64,000 nt of DNA from Trematomus loennbergii (lineage: Eukaryota > Chordata > Actinopteri > Perciformes > Nototheniidae): the NCBI GenBank assembly GCA_012861695.1, contig JAAOOA010000632.1:1-64000 (forward strand), given 5' to 3'. Below the pieces are notes generated by a model. It was given only the letters and a program-made list of their open reading frames with translations. It was not told the DNA's origin and searched no databases. Position 1 is the first letter of the stretch, and every line of letters begins with the position of its first letter. Below are positions 32,475-44,829 of this stretch, one piece after another. The position numbers and the translations under genes are program-made.

Positions 32475-34873
32475 ACGTCCAGCAGCTGGTGGTTAAAGAA
32501 GAGGTTCCCCCTGAGCAGCAGGAGTGGAGCTCAAGTCTGGAGCAGGAGGACCCAGAGCCCCCCCCACACATTAAAGAGGAGCAGGAGGAACTCTGGAGCA
32601 GTCAGGAGGGAGAGCAGCTTCAAGGGCTGGAGGAGGCTGATATCACCAAGTCCACATTCACTCCTGTCCCTGTGAAGAGTGAAGATGATGAAGAGAAACC
32701 TCAGTCCTCTCAGCTTCATCAAAGACAAACTGAACACCTGGAACCAGAAGCTGATGGAGAGGACTGTGGAGGACCAGAACCAGCCAGGAACTCAGATCCA
32801 GAGAGACACTTACAACCTGAGACTGAGGACAACCCTGGAGACTCTTCTGAACCTGACACTGAAGACAGTGCTGATTGGAAGGAGACCAGAGAACCAGGTT
32901 CAAACTCTCAGAGAAATAAACAAGACTCTGTCAGTGATTCAAGACGTAGTGCAGGAGAGAAACCATTCAGCTGCTCAGTCTGTAAGAAATCTTTTACACA
33001 GAGAGGACATTTCCAACGACACATGAGAATCCACACAGGAGAGAAACCATTCAGCTGCTCAGTCTGTAAGAAATCTTTTACAGATAGAAGAAGTTTACAG
33101 AAACACATGACAGTCCACACAGGAGAGAAACCGTTCAGCTGCTCAGTCTGTAAGAAATCTTTTGCAGATACGGTAGATTTAAAGAGACACATGAGAGTCC
33201 ACACAGGAGAGAAACCATTCAGCTGCATAATTTGTGAGAAATCTTTTGCAGATCCTTGCAATTTAAAGAGACACATGAGAATCCACACTGGAGAGAAACC
33301 ATTCAGCTGCAGTGTTTGTGACAAAAGATTCACCTGGAGTTGTTCAGTCAAAAGCCATAAGTGTGTTGGTCGTCAGTCCTCACAGCTTCATCAAACTCAA
33401 ACTGAGGAGAACAGAGAGCCAGAGCCTCCAGCCAGCAGCTCAGCTGAACACATGGATACAGAAGCTGATGGAGAGGACTGTGGAGGACCAGAACCAGCCA
33501 GGAACTCAGATCCAGAGAGACATTTACAACCAGAGACTGTGGACAACCCTGGAGACTCTTCTGAACCTGACACTGAAGACAGTGCTGATTGGAAGAAGAC
33601 CAGAGAACCAGGTTCAAACTCTCAGAGAAATAAACAAGACCATGTCAGTGATTCAAGACGTAGTGCAGGAGAGAAACCATTCTTCTGCTCAGTCTGTAAG
33701 AAATCCTTTCCAAAGAGAGGACATTTCCAACGACACATGAGAATACACACAGGAGAGAAACCATTCAGCTGCATAATTTGTGAGAAAACTTTTGCAGATA
33801 GTTCGAATTTAACTGCACACATGAGAATCCACACAGGAGAGAAACCATTCAGCTGCAGTGTCTGTGAGAAATCTTTTGCAGATCGTAGGAATTTAATTTC
33901 ACACATGAGAATCCACACAGGAAAGAAACCGTTCAGCTGTTCAGTCTGTGAGAAATATTTTACAGATACGGGAGATTTAAAGAGACACATGAGAATCCAC
34001 ACAGGAGAGAAACCATTCAGCTGCAGTGTTTGTGACAAAATATTCACCTGGAGTCATCAGGTCAAAAGACATAAGTGTGTTGGTCGTCAGTCCTCACAGC
34101 TTCATCAAACTCAAACTGAGGAGAACAGAGAGGCAGAGCCTCCAGCCAGCAGCTCAGCTGAACACATGGAAACAGAAGCTGATGGAGAGGACTGTGGAGG
34201 ACCAGAACCAGCTAGGAACTCAGATCCAGAGAGACATTTACAACCAGAGACTGAGGACAACCCTGGAGACTCTTCTGAAGACACTGAAGACAGTGCTGAT
34301 TGGAAGGAGACCAGAGAACCAGATTCAAACTCTCAGAGAAATAAACAAGACCATGTCAGTGATTCAAGACGTAGTGCAGGAGAGAAACCATTCAGCTGCT
34401 CAGTCTGTGAGAAATCTTTTGCAGAGAGAGGTTTACAGAGACACATGAGAATCCACACAGGAGAGAAACCATTCAGCTGCTCAGTCTGTGAGAAATCTTT
34501 TACACAGAGAGGAGATTTAAAGTCCCACATGAGAATCCACACTGGAGAGAAACCATTCAGCTGCAGTGTTTGTGACAAAAGATTCACCTGGAGTCATCAG
34601 GTCAAAAGCCATAAGTGTGTTGGTCGTCAGTCCTCACAGCTTCATCAAACTCAAACTGAGGAGAACAGAGAGGCAGAGGCTCCAGCCAGCAGCTCAGCTG
34701 AACACATGGAAACAGAAGCTGATGGAGAGGACTGTGGAGGACCAGAACCAGCTAGGAACTCAGATCCAGAGAGACCTTTACAACCAGAGACTGAGGACGA
34801 CCCTGGAGACTCTTCTGAACCTGACATTTTCCAAGTCAAATCTGCATGTGCAACAAAAAAAGAGGACAATTAA
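32475..34873 (+). CDS. Zinc-finger gene B, exon 2 (three acidic/C2H2 modules)
   Basis: Encodes 799 residues after the split Asp codon, for a predicted protein of about 861. Three modules repeat with a spacing of about 710 bp. Each has an acidic linker ([46 protein letters not shown]) followed by a finger array. Arrays hold 4, 4 and 2 CX2CX12HX3H fingers, each closed by a degenerate CX2CX12HXC finger ending HKCVGRQSS. Helices include TQRGHFQRH, TDRRSLQKH, ADTVDLKRH, ADPCNLKRH, PKRGHFQRH, ADSSNLTAH, ADRRNLISH, TDTGDLKRH and TQRGDLKSH. The first finger of array 3 is one residue short (AERGLQRH). The frame is open throughout, so this is the best candidate for a functional gene in the cluster. Nuclear DNA-binding role inferred; partners unknown. 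Confidence 0.9.
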
Positions 34874-35250
34874 TAAGTCCTACGACAATTCAGATGAGGA
34901 AAATCTGTCTGACTGTATAAACTCTGTGTGACAATATTCATACATGACTTCATATAAACTCCATCTTTATCAACAGAAGTTTTGAATATGTTTAATTTTT
35001 TGTCATACTACTTTTCTGATTTATACTATAACCACTGACTGATTCATCTGCAGAGTAGTTTCTCTAATAATCTGTTTGGTTAATGAAATGTTGTGACTTG
35101 AAACTTCCATTGGGATGTGTTTGATAGTTCCTGTTGAGTTATCAGTCTGTTCTGGTCTAAAAGAAGAACCAATGACTTATTGATATAGAGAATATTTACG
35201 ATGTTTCCAGTTTGATTCTGTTCTGTTTATATCATCAAACCAAACTAAAA

Positions 35251-35256
35251 AATAAA
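35251..35256 (+). terminator. Polyadenylation signal, gene B
   Basis: AATAAA in the same 3' UTR position as in gene A. Confidence 0.65.
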
Positions 35257-35319
35257 AGCCTTTGAAACAGACTCACATTCCTGCATATTGTTTGTGTTTA
35301 CAGATTACAATCAGCTCAT

Positions 35320-38193
35320 TTAGAGTTCAATCAATGTTTATTTATATAGCCCAATATCACAAAGGTTACATTTGTCTCAGTGGACTTCACAGTTTGTACA
35401 GAATATCAGTTTGACAATACGACCCCCTCTGTCCTTAGACCCTCACATCGTACAAGGAAACACTTCCAGAGAAACCCCACAGTTTAAAGGAACATGGGAG
35501 AAACCTCAGGGAGAGCAACAGAGGAGGGATCCCTCTCCCAGGACGGACAGACGTGCAATAGATGCCGTGTGTAAATTGAAAAGATAATACATTTACAACA
35601 TAGGTAGACCACATGTTTGGAAATGCATGTGTCTATAATAAGAAGATGAATCCACGAGGATGTCAACAATCCTGTGGGAGCCATCAGGGAAGTAGTATCA
35701 AATCAAATCAAATCAAATCAAGGTTTATTTATAAAGCACATTTAAAAGCGATTTTGGTCGGGCCAAAGTGCTGTACATGTAATAACTACAATCACATAAA
35801 AACACATTTCTATAATCACAATAAAAAAATAAATATTAAACAGACAAAATAAAAAACAGATATTTAAAAAGAAAACACAGGGTTAAAGTCAGGAGTCGTG
35901 CTCCGCTCTGACTAGAAGGCCAGGGAGAAGAAGTGTGTCTTAAGAGTAGATTTAAAAACCCTAGGGTCTGGGCCGACCTCACATGGAGGGGCAGAGTGTT
36001 CCAGAGCCTCGGGCCAGCTGCTGCGAAGGCTCGGTGCCCTTGGGTTTTGAGCCTGGTCTTGGGCACTACCAGCAGCAGCTGGTCAGCAGACCTTAAAGCT
36101 CTGGCTGGGGTGTAGCGCTGGAGGAGTTCAGCTATATAGGCCGGAGCCAGCCCATTTAGTGCTTTAAAAACAAATAAAAGGAGTTTAAAATCAATTCGGA
36201 ACCGAATTGGAAGCCAGTGTAGTGAGGCCAGAATTGGGGTGATGTGGTCACGTTTTGTGTGGCCAGTGAGTAGACGTGCAGCTGCGTTCTGCACTAGCTG
36301 CAGGCGTTTAATTGACGCCTGGTCCATACCCACGTACAGAGCGTTGCAGTAGTCCAACCTCGAGGTAACAAAGGCATTAATAACCCTTTCCAGGTCCTCA
36401 AACGATAAAAACTACTTAGTCTTGGCCAATAGTCGTATTTTAAAAAAGCAGGTTTTGACTACAGTGCTGACCTGCTTATCGAATTTAAAAGCGCTATTGA
36501 AGGTCACTCCAAGGTTCGTGACAGAGGGGTGGATATTATTTTTGAGGGAGCCCAGAATATCAACCGGAGAGGCTGGAGGTTGGGGTCCAATAAAGATAAC
36601 CTCAGTCTTGCTCTCATTGAGGTTGAGGAATTTTGGCTCAGCCAGGATTTGATCTCTGCTAAGCAGTCCATCAATAGCTGTAATGAGTTAACATTTGAAT
36701 TGAGTGGCAGATAGATCTGTACATTGTCGGCGTAGCAGTGGAAGGGGATGTTGTGTTTTGTGAGAATTGAACCTAGGGGCAGTATGTACAGTAGAAAAAG
36801 GATGGGGCCCAAAATCGAGCCTTGGGGAACCCCACAGGTAAGAGGGGCTATGGCTGAGGAGAAGGCACCTGGCTGTACCGAGAAGCTACGGTCTGTCAGG
36901 TAGGACCTGAACCATGCAAGGGCAGAGCCTGTGATGCCAGCGGCCTGTTCAAGCCGTGACAACAGGATGCTATGGTCCACAGTGTCGAAGGCAGCTGTCA
37001 GGTCTAACAGCACCAAGACAGCTGGGCTACCTGAGTCGGCGGCTAGGAGCAGATCATTAAAAGTATGATGAAAGTCAGGCAGGACCACAGTGACAGGTTC
37101 AGCCACGACTCGAAGTCCAGGACTCCGATCAGGACTCAGGATCAGCCACAACTCAGGATCCCAGCGTAGATAGACACCAAAAAGAAATTTGGGGAAGCTG
37201 GGTTATTGGGAACATGAGAGTACACAGGTACAGACAGAGAGAAGGAAGAAGTAAGGTGTCCCCAGACAGTCTAAGCCTATAGCAGCTAAACTAGGGGCTG
37301 AATCTAATCAGCCCTAACTATAAGCTTTATCAAAAAGGAAGGTCTTAAGCGCACTCTTAAAAACGGATAGGGTGTCTGCCGCCCGAACACAAACTGGAAG
37401 CTGATTCCACAAAAGTGGAGCTTGATAAGAAAAGGCTCTGGCTCCCATTGTACTTTTAGAGACTCTAGGAATAACCAACAACCCTGCATTCTAGGAACGC
37501 AATGCCCTAGTAGGAGAGTAGGGTACAATGAGTTCTTTAAGGTAAGATGGCGCCTGCCCATTAAGGGCTTGTAGACGAGAAGAATAATTTTAAATTCTAT
37601 CCTGTGTTCTCTAGGGATCCAGTGTAAGGCAGCCAGAACAGGAGAAATGTGGTCCCTTTTCCTAACTCTGGTTAGTACACGAGCTGCAGCATTTTGAATC
37701 AGCTGAAGAGACTTAACTGACTTCTTGGTACACCCTGATAATAAAGAGTTACAATCATCCAGCCTTGAAGTAACAAATGCATGGACTAGTTTCTCTGCAT
37801 CGTTTTGAGGCAAGATATGCCTGATCTTTGCAATGTTACGTAGATGGAAGTAGGCGGTCCTTTAGATTGATTTTATGTGGGCGTTAAAAGATAAATCCTG
37901 ATCAAATATAACACCAAGGTTCCTTACAGTCTCACTGGAGGCCAAATTAATGCCATCCATAGTTAGTATATCTTTAGATCATTTGTATCGTAGATTCTTT
38001 GGGCTGAGTACAATATCTTCAGTTTTGGCCGTGTTTAACATCAAAAAGTTTAAAGTCATCCACGTTTTTAAGTCCTTGAGGCAGTCTTGAATTTTATTTA
38101 GATGATCGGTTTCATCAGGCTTGATGGATAAATATAGTTGAGTATCATCCGCATAACAATGAAAATGTACAGAGTGATTCCTTATAATATTGC
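35320..38193 (-). pseudogene. L2/Maui-like LINE, unit B, split by a younger L2
   Basis: The minus strand encodes, with frame breaks, the RT C-terminal half: catalytic box YADD, DGINLASSETVRNLGVIFDQ, VHAFVTSRLDDCNSLLSGCT, AAARVLTRVRKRDHI, then a 3' UTR starting ttcaatcaatgtttatttat. 5' truncated at the catalytic motif. Interrupted at 35699-37061 by another L2. The same insertion lies behind the zinc-finger gene in all three units, so it predates the triplication. Confidence 0.8.
35699..37061 (-). mobile_element. Young L2 insertion private to unit B
   Basis: Flanked by agtat on both sides, with a 3' tail of aatca repeats (35699-35720). The minus strand carries RT pieces: LDLTAAFDTVDHSILLSRL, CGVPQGSILGPILFLLY, the box YADN (usually YADD), and the C-terminal MDYCNALYVGMDQASIKRLQ and RDHITPILASLHWLPIRFRI. 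It is 5' truncated and broken near 36360-36500. Units A and C have the uninterrupted site. Confidence 0.88.
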
Positions 38194-39579
38194 CAGTGGC
38201 GGCTGGTGGAAAATATTTTAGGTGGGGCTGTGGAAATGGTGATCAAACAATACTAGAGGGGTCCGGGGGGATGCTCCCCCGGTAATTTTTTGAGAAAAGA
38301 CCCCTTAAATCATGACTTCTGGTGATGTTAGAGGGAGGGAGGGGGGGGGGGGGAGAAGGACAATTTGAAGCTTAAAAATATGAGAAGACTGATCAATACC
38401 TCCATAACTTCAGTGTGGTTACCTATGAATCTTCCAAAACTTCCAAACACCTTGTCCTGGACATAGTTTCTACAGCATAAACTGTGCAACAGTACAGTAG
38501 GCCCACACAAACTGCAGAACACCGGGGCTTTGGGAACACTGATTTAATTCCCATTTAACCTGTTAAGGGGCTTTTCTCCCCCGTTTTATTTCTCACGAAA
38601 CTGTGTCTCAGGGCTTCTTAAAATGTAATAAACTATTCATGTGTCCTACTCAGAGGAAACGCATCTAACTGATGATATGAACCATGTTTACCGAAACAAA
38701 ACACAAGTCTCACAAGAAGTGTCTAAATGAGCCCTGAGCGAAAAAATGCTAAAGCACTCTAGGTATAAATATATCGATATACTTATCGGATATGCACAAA
38801 CAAGCTTACAAGCTGAGATTCCACATATTCTAGAAATATAAGTATCATCACTGAACGATCAGAACTCGCGACAGGGGAAGCAAATACAGACATCACACGA
38901 CGTAGCTTTAGGTAGCAAAACATGGAGATATGCTCACCTTTTGCAGAATAACAATTCTGATCAAAAACGAGAAAAACGCAGCTGAAGGTTAATCCATAAA
39001 TTAATCCAATGTGTCTGTCACTTTGAAAAATGATTGATGATCCATAACTCAAAAACGGAGTTTTCATTAGCTGCTAAATGGTAGCTTCCAGAGTGTATGA
39101 CAGCTTCCTGTTTTGTCTCCTTGGATACGAGTCCAAACAACTCACAGACTGCACCGGGCGCTCACGTAGGAGCCCTGTGACCATCATATTTGACGACGCT
39201 GACTGGCTGAAATTATGTTTTCGCGGCATAGTTTACACGTTACAGATAGCAACAGTCAGCTGCTAGTGGCTGCTGCTGCACTGGTTGAGGGCTCCTCTCT
39301 TAGCGCCCAGACGAGAGAAGGTACACGGGCAAGGCCAGGCAGGAAACATGTGACTTATCAGTAACTTTAGACATCGTAACACAATTTTAAACGAGATTTT
39401 ATTGTAGATTATACATTTTACTGATACCAATTATATAATATTTACCTTGTTCATTAAAAATTAAAATTAAAATTAAAATATTTTTTAAATATATTTTTTC
39501 TTTTTATTTTATTTTTATTTTTTAATATGGGAAGAGGTGGGGCGGCGCCCCTAGGGCCCCTATGGACCGGCCGCCACTG
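38194..39579. mobile_element. hAT-like element at the B/C junction
   Basis: Termini cagtggcggctggt and accggccgccactg are inverted repeats with one mismatch. No transposase frame. The left flank (aatattgc) is the end of unit B's LINE and the right flank (agtatata) is the start of unit C, so there is no target duplication. It contains a diverged CCTGTT-family copy from about 38557 and an aattaaaa-type tandem tract near 39460. Confidence 0.75.
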
Positions 39580-40149
39580 AGTATATATGAGGTGTTTTGC
39601 ACTTTGTGTGTTTTGTGAATTGTGTTTATTGGTTTGAGAAAATAAGCCCTGCTTTAAAAACAATATGGTCAGCATCATAAGAACCACATTGTCACCAACA
39701 CTTCTGTGGACGTGCATCTGTTCACTCTTCACCTCTGGTGTTATGAAGAGAGGAATCAGAGTCTTCCACGTGAACTGGTGGATGAATGATGGATCCTCCA
39801 CATATCATGCCAATCTTCATCTGGTGTTTCTATATGGAGTTCTTCCTCCCATCTAACCTCGATATATTTAGTTGAGTGTTTGTCAAGTTTTGCTAAATCC
39901 TTGATATAATGCTGAAATGATTCTTATGTTTCTTTCCTGATATGCTTTAGTTATAATTTGGATAATATTATTCAACTCCTTGGAAGAATCTGATCTGACT
40001 CCCCTCTTGTAACAGTCCCTTAGTTGAAGGTATCTATAGAAGTCATGTGTTCCCAATGTGTGTTTTCTTCTCAGATGATCAAAACCCTCCAGCTCCCCTT
40101 CCTTAACCAAAACACACCAAGCTGTTATTCCTTTCTCTACCCATTGTTT

Positions 40150-41829
40150 AACCTGTTTAGCCCTGAGCCTGTTTTTCGGGTCTCAGGATCGAAAATGACA
40201 TTCCCAGAACAAATGACCATATCTTCCCTTCTAAAAGGGTTAAATTAATAATCTTTTTTCTCAAAGTAATGATAAACCTGTGAGTTGGATGTAGAAAAGT
40301 CAGAATCAATATAGATGTTTTTTATTTTAAAGAAAATTCAGATTTTACATAGTAAAAAACTGTGAATTATAGTGTCCGTCCAAAGATTCTTTTTTACAGA
40401 TAGTGAAAACTACCCTTGGATGATGGGTTAGTAGACTAAAAGCTTTAGGAATCCAAAGTACAACATATAATAAGTACCCTGTATCAAGATTGATGCAAAA
40501 CAAGTGACATTTGACCTTTTTAGAGAGATTTAGCAAAAGAAACCACTTCTGGGGTCATTTGGGTGGATTTTCCATATCTCTGGCCCCCCTTTGTCGATTT
40601 TGACGAATGAAATCTCTTTCTGACCGTTAGAGCCAATAGAATCGAAGGGGGATTTCCCCACACACACACATGGTAAAAAAAAAAGGTGGGTGCTTCGCGC
40701 ATGCAGTTTTGCATCAGAGTGAACCTATCTCTAGCTCTGACATCTGGAAACGGAAAAGCAGTTTTATTGCTTATGGATTATCAGAAATCATTTCAAAGGG
40801 ACACAGACACATTGATTAACCTATGGCAGGGCTATTCAATTAGTTTGGAATGGGGGCCGGTTGATGAAAATGATCCAAAGCAAGGGGCCGGGAAAAAGAT
40901 GGCTTGAAATATGAGCAATCATATTTAAGAGCTTCAGATACAGTAAATACTACAACAGCATAGTGGAGTGCATATATTGTGTTTAATTCAATCAAACAAC
41001 ATAGCCCCAAGGCCTTTATAGATCTAAATGGCAAGTTCAGAACTCAGTAGGCCTACATGTTTCATTTGATTTCATTTAGGTGAAATGATCTAATCATTCA
41101 CGCAGAGATGCAATCAATGACAGGAGTTGTCACTACAGTATAGTAGGTGGGTTCGAAACTCGGCAGTTTTCAGGCATTGTCTACCCCTCTATCTCTCAAT
41201 GTAACACCCTCTATGGAATAAAGGCACTATGGCACAAAAAAAATTAAAAAAATTGATGACTTTTTAACATTATACTCAAAGGGCCAGTAAATATCACCCC
41301 GGGGCCGGATTTGGCCCGCGGGCCGCCAATTGAATAGCCCTGACCTATGGATTAACTTCAACAGCGTTTTTATCGTTTTAATGCCATTGAAGACCACTTT
41401 TGACCAGACTACGACACAGGTAAACCATGTTAGCGTTTTTAGCTACCTAGTGCCACATGTTTTGATGTCTGTTTTTGTTTATAAAGTCGCGAGTTTGTAT
41501 CATTGAGTGATAATGTATGTACCCATCGATTCTGTGTCATCTCACGATCAGATCGATGGGTTGGATGTGCAGAATGGATAAATAATAAGGTTTTATGAGT
41601 GAGTTTCGGTGCAGTAATCTGTTAGCATTTTTCGCTCGTTGCTAATTCAGAGGCTCAGCGTTAGCATTGTTTTTTTTTTTGAAAAAAAAAAAAAAAAAGC
41701 TCAGTTAGTTGAGTTTCTTCCCGTTACATGGATATAAAACATTCATAGTTTATTAAATGAACAGACACTGTTTCCTGCAAGATGTTGCGGGAGGGCCCCG
41801 GTACCGGGGTCTCTCGGGCTTAACAGGTT
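40150..41829. mobile_element. CCTGTT-family element, near-complete copy
   Basis: Ends aacctgtttagccctgagcc and gggcttaacaggtt are inverted repeats. TTTAA occurs at both flanks and could be the target duplication. The inner end carries the palindrome ccccggtaccgggg. No transposase was recognised, and the superfamily is unknown. A hAT is nested at 40827-41342. Confidence 0.7.
40827..41342. mobile_element. Nonautonomous hAT with perfect 8-bp target duplication
   Basis: Termini cagggctattcaatta and ccaattgaatagccctg, flanked on both sides by acctatgg. 516 bp, with no transposase frame, but rich in ggggccgg near both ends. Confidence 0.93.
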
Positions 41830-42539
41830 TAAACCTTGATCTTATTTTGCAGGTTTGAAGTTTCCATCATAAGCTACCCATTTTATTATATTTCTATCAT
41901 TTTGAATCTTATCTATGTTCAATACTTTAAACCATACATCCAATGTGTGCACTGTTATTGGACCCATTTTAGTTCTGAGTTCCTTATATAGTTTATAATC
42001 CCCACTCATATTTTGAATTGGAATCTGGTTTACTTCATTTCCATATGCTTCCACTTTGCTCTAAACTCCGTTTCACAGCAACAGTAAATGGGTCTTAGCT
42101 GAGCAGCAGCAGTACTCCATCAATCTGAGCAAACCCATACCCCTCTTTCTTTGGGTAGCTGGAGAGTTCTGGACCTAACTCTTGGCCTCTCCCCCCCCCC
42201 CCCAAACAAATCTGGATATCAGTCTGTCCCAATTTCTAAATGGACCTTGGGGGCCCTCTACTGGTGAAGATTGGAATAGATAGAGAAATCTAGGTAGAAC
42301 ATTTAGTTTAACGATTTGAATTCTTGAGTTTAGGTCGAGTGGTAAGGTAGACCACCTTGTTATATCTTTTTGTATTTCTTGGTTTGAATTGTCGTAATTC
42401 GCTCTTTACAAATCAGAGACGTTTTTAGCACAATGTACATTTTACATTTATATTTAATTTAATATTCCATTCCTTACACACTTAATGGATATAATATCCT
42501 GCTTTATATTTGGTAAATTGGTATTTCAAAATGTATATT

Positions 42540-42700
42540 TTCTTCTTTTTAATGCTGTTTTATTTCAGTTTTGAGATGTTTACATTTTAGAAGTGTTTAT
42601 TTCTACTCTTTCCATTTCTCTCATGTGCAATGCCTTGTCTTTTATGCTGCTGCAACGCAATCATTTCCCAGATTGGGATCAATAAAGTGCATCTCATCTT
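42540..42700 (+). repeat. LINE-type 3' tail, unit C
   Basis: Copy of 22790-22945, ending cagattgggatcaataaagt. Confidence 0.5.
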
Positions 42701-42804
42701 ATGCATTGGAAGCTATCTGTTAGCTGCGCATGCTAACAGGCTTCAGATAAACTCGTTGAGACTGTATTGTTATTATTATTATTATACATTTACATTTAAC
42801 TTTT

Positions 42805-43785
42805 TTACAGAAGAAACAAACAGTGCCATCAAGGGGCGGAGCTACAGCAACACATGGGGGCAATACAAGCTGGAACATTCCCAACCCGGTGTCACGGCAA
42901 GACGTGAACATGTGACGATCTACCACGCTGGGAGACGTGAATATGTCACGGTTTCGTCCCTTCAAACGTGACAGTTACACGGTATTGTTAACATGGCCCA
43001 ACCAGTGGAGAAATACCCGGAAGTGCCAAGCAAATGCTCTACCAAGACTATTGGTCGGTTTTTATTGTCAAAATTAGATGTTTTTAATTTATTTTTTAAT
43101 CGTCACACTCGATTTCGCCGATTTTCTTGTTGCCCGAGCTGGTCGACACCTCTTTTAGCAGAAACAAAGGCTACATTAATGTATTAAATCGATGCTAATC
43201 CATGTGTGTGGAGCATAGACTGTGGGTGTTTCTCAATCGCGAGTAAAGCTGCTCCAGAGCCACTATTTCAAGCATGCTACGTCATCGAGTGCCGCCGAAG
43301 TACTGTTCCAATCTCCAGCATACTTGGAAATCTACCGAGCCCGGCGTACTCCGTTTGGAGAAATATCGATGCTGCACATGAGTAGGCTCCGCGGTCTTAA
43401 AATCCCCACAATGCTTTGCGCACAGACCAATTTCCCCAAATCTGTGACGGAAGATGTAAGGCGGGGCCTCTCATATGACGCACACCTGCACACTTGCTAG
43501 CCTGTTCCACACTTTGTTTTCCGAATGCCAGGAAGTATTCTTGACTCGCTTCTGAAGCAAGATGCTCGGCAGACATGTGCTACCAAGCAAGCGTACTCAC
43601 GATTGAGAAACACCCACTGTCACGTTTGAAGAGACGAAACCGTGACATATTCACGTCTCCCAGCATGGTAGATCGTCACATGTTCACGTCTTGCCGTGAT
43701 ACCGGGTTGGGAATGTTCCAGCTTGTATTGCCCCCATGTGTTGCTGTAGCTCCGCCCTTGATGGCACTGTTTGTTTCTTCTGTAA
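42805..43785. repeat. Large inverted repeat with about 171-bp arms, unit C
   Basis: Arms 42805-42975 and 43616-43785, orthologous to 23048-24029 and with the same nested foldback element. Confidence 0.85.
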
Positions 43786-44080
43786 CGTTCGACAAAAGGG
43801 AGTCGGAAACAGGCTTCCAGTGATTGGGTTTAATAACTCCTTTGTTCGCTTACGGTTATAGTATACAGCTCAGGTTACAGGTTACAGGTTCATCATTACT
43901 CTCTACTCCACTCCCTAACTCACACACACAGCAGGGTCAACGTCACCCCCAGCCCTCCCCCCTCTGCTCCCCCAACCACAGGCCCGCACACCGACCAGCA
44001 ATACTGTGCAGCTCTGTGATTGGCAGAGAGACGGGGGACGCCTGAGTGACACACCCAGCACCCTATGCAGGGTCGCTACA
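43781..44080. mobile_element. Solo LTR, unit C
   Basis: Orthologous to 24025-24328, again TGTAACGTTCG to GGTCGCTACA with cttc flanks. A few bases shorter. Confidence 0.75.
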
Positions 44081-44829
44081 CTTCCCCTGGATCTCTATGA
44101 AGTTTATTAAAAACTACAACCCCCATGATGCATTAGCTGTTATCCTTCCTAACAGAGACACACTTGTTGAGACTGTAAGGAGTCAGAGAGACTTTTAAAA
44201 CTCATGCAGAGTTAGGCTGTGGACAAACTGTCCAAAAATCAGCTCCTCTTTGTGGACGATTCGACCGGAAACCAGGGTTTCTTGTTTACCCCCAGCTAAC
44301 ATGCTAACGGAGAGCCTGAAACACAACTTCCGGTGCTGGCCTTCACAATAAAACCCACGGTTTTCTCTCTTCACCTTTCTCTTCTTACAAATATTATATT
44401 ACAGGAAGAGGGGGAATACTTATAATATAGATAAAGGTGTTTCAGGAGAAATAAACCGGGTTCTCTCCGCAGCTCCATGTCTGTGTATCTTAAAGGTTTA
44501 GGTATTGTCTAAGGGGAAATCATAGCCGCTTTATTTTGAAGTCCCTGCACCGGAAGTGATGGTCCCGCTCTTTCTAACTTGGAACCAGATCGCGTCTCGT
44601 GGGTTCTTCATCCATGGTTCTCTCTCTACATCCATGGTTCTCTCTCGGTGTTCCTGAGACAGTGTGTGTGAGCAGCTGATCCATCGTCTGTGTGTCTGGA
44701 TGAACCTCTGACTTTGTGCTCTTTCTTCTGAAGCCTTTAGCTCGGACTCTAGAAGCTAGCTTAGCATGCTAGCTGGTAACACGCTAGCAACACAGAGTGA
44801 GAGAAACAGGAAGTGGTGATTTAGTAAAC

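Larger units (their letters stand above)
20605..38193 (+). repeat. Tandem segmental duplication, unit B
   Basis: From agtatatatgaggtg to the LINE end at aatattgc, collinear with unit C (39580 onward). Lines compared by eye differ at only a few positions, apart from discrete insertions and deletions: an L2 insertion, a missing about 1.9 kb piece of the L1/CCTGTT block, and one missing zinc finger. Confidence 0.88.
39871..42400 (-). mobile_element. L1-clade LINE ORF2 fragment, unit C, with insertion
   Basis: Same LINE as 22031-22650 but less deleted. It is interrupted at 40150-41829 by a CCTGTT-family element. Beyond it, a further ORF2 piece reads YKLYKELRTKMGPITVHTLD then WFKVLNI. Frames are broken. 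Confidence 0.7.

Noticed and set aside
35612..35852. Short plus-strand frames downstream of gene B
   Set aside because: They are antisense to the LINE 3' end and cross the aatca tail.
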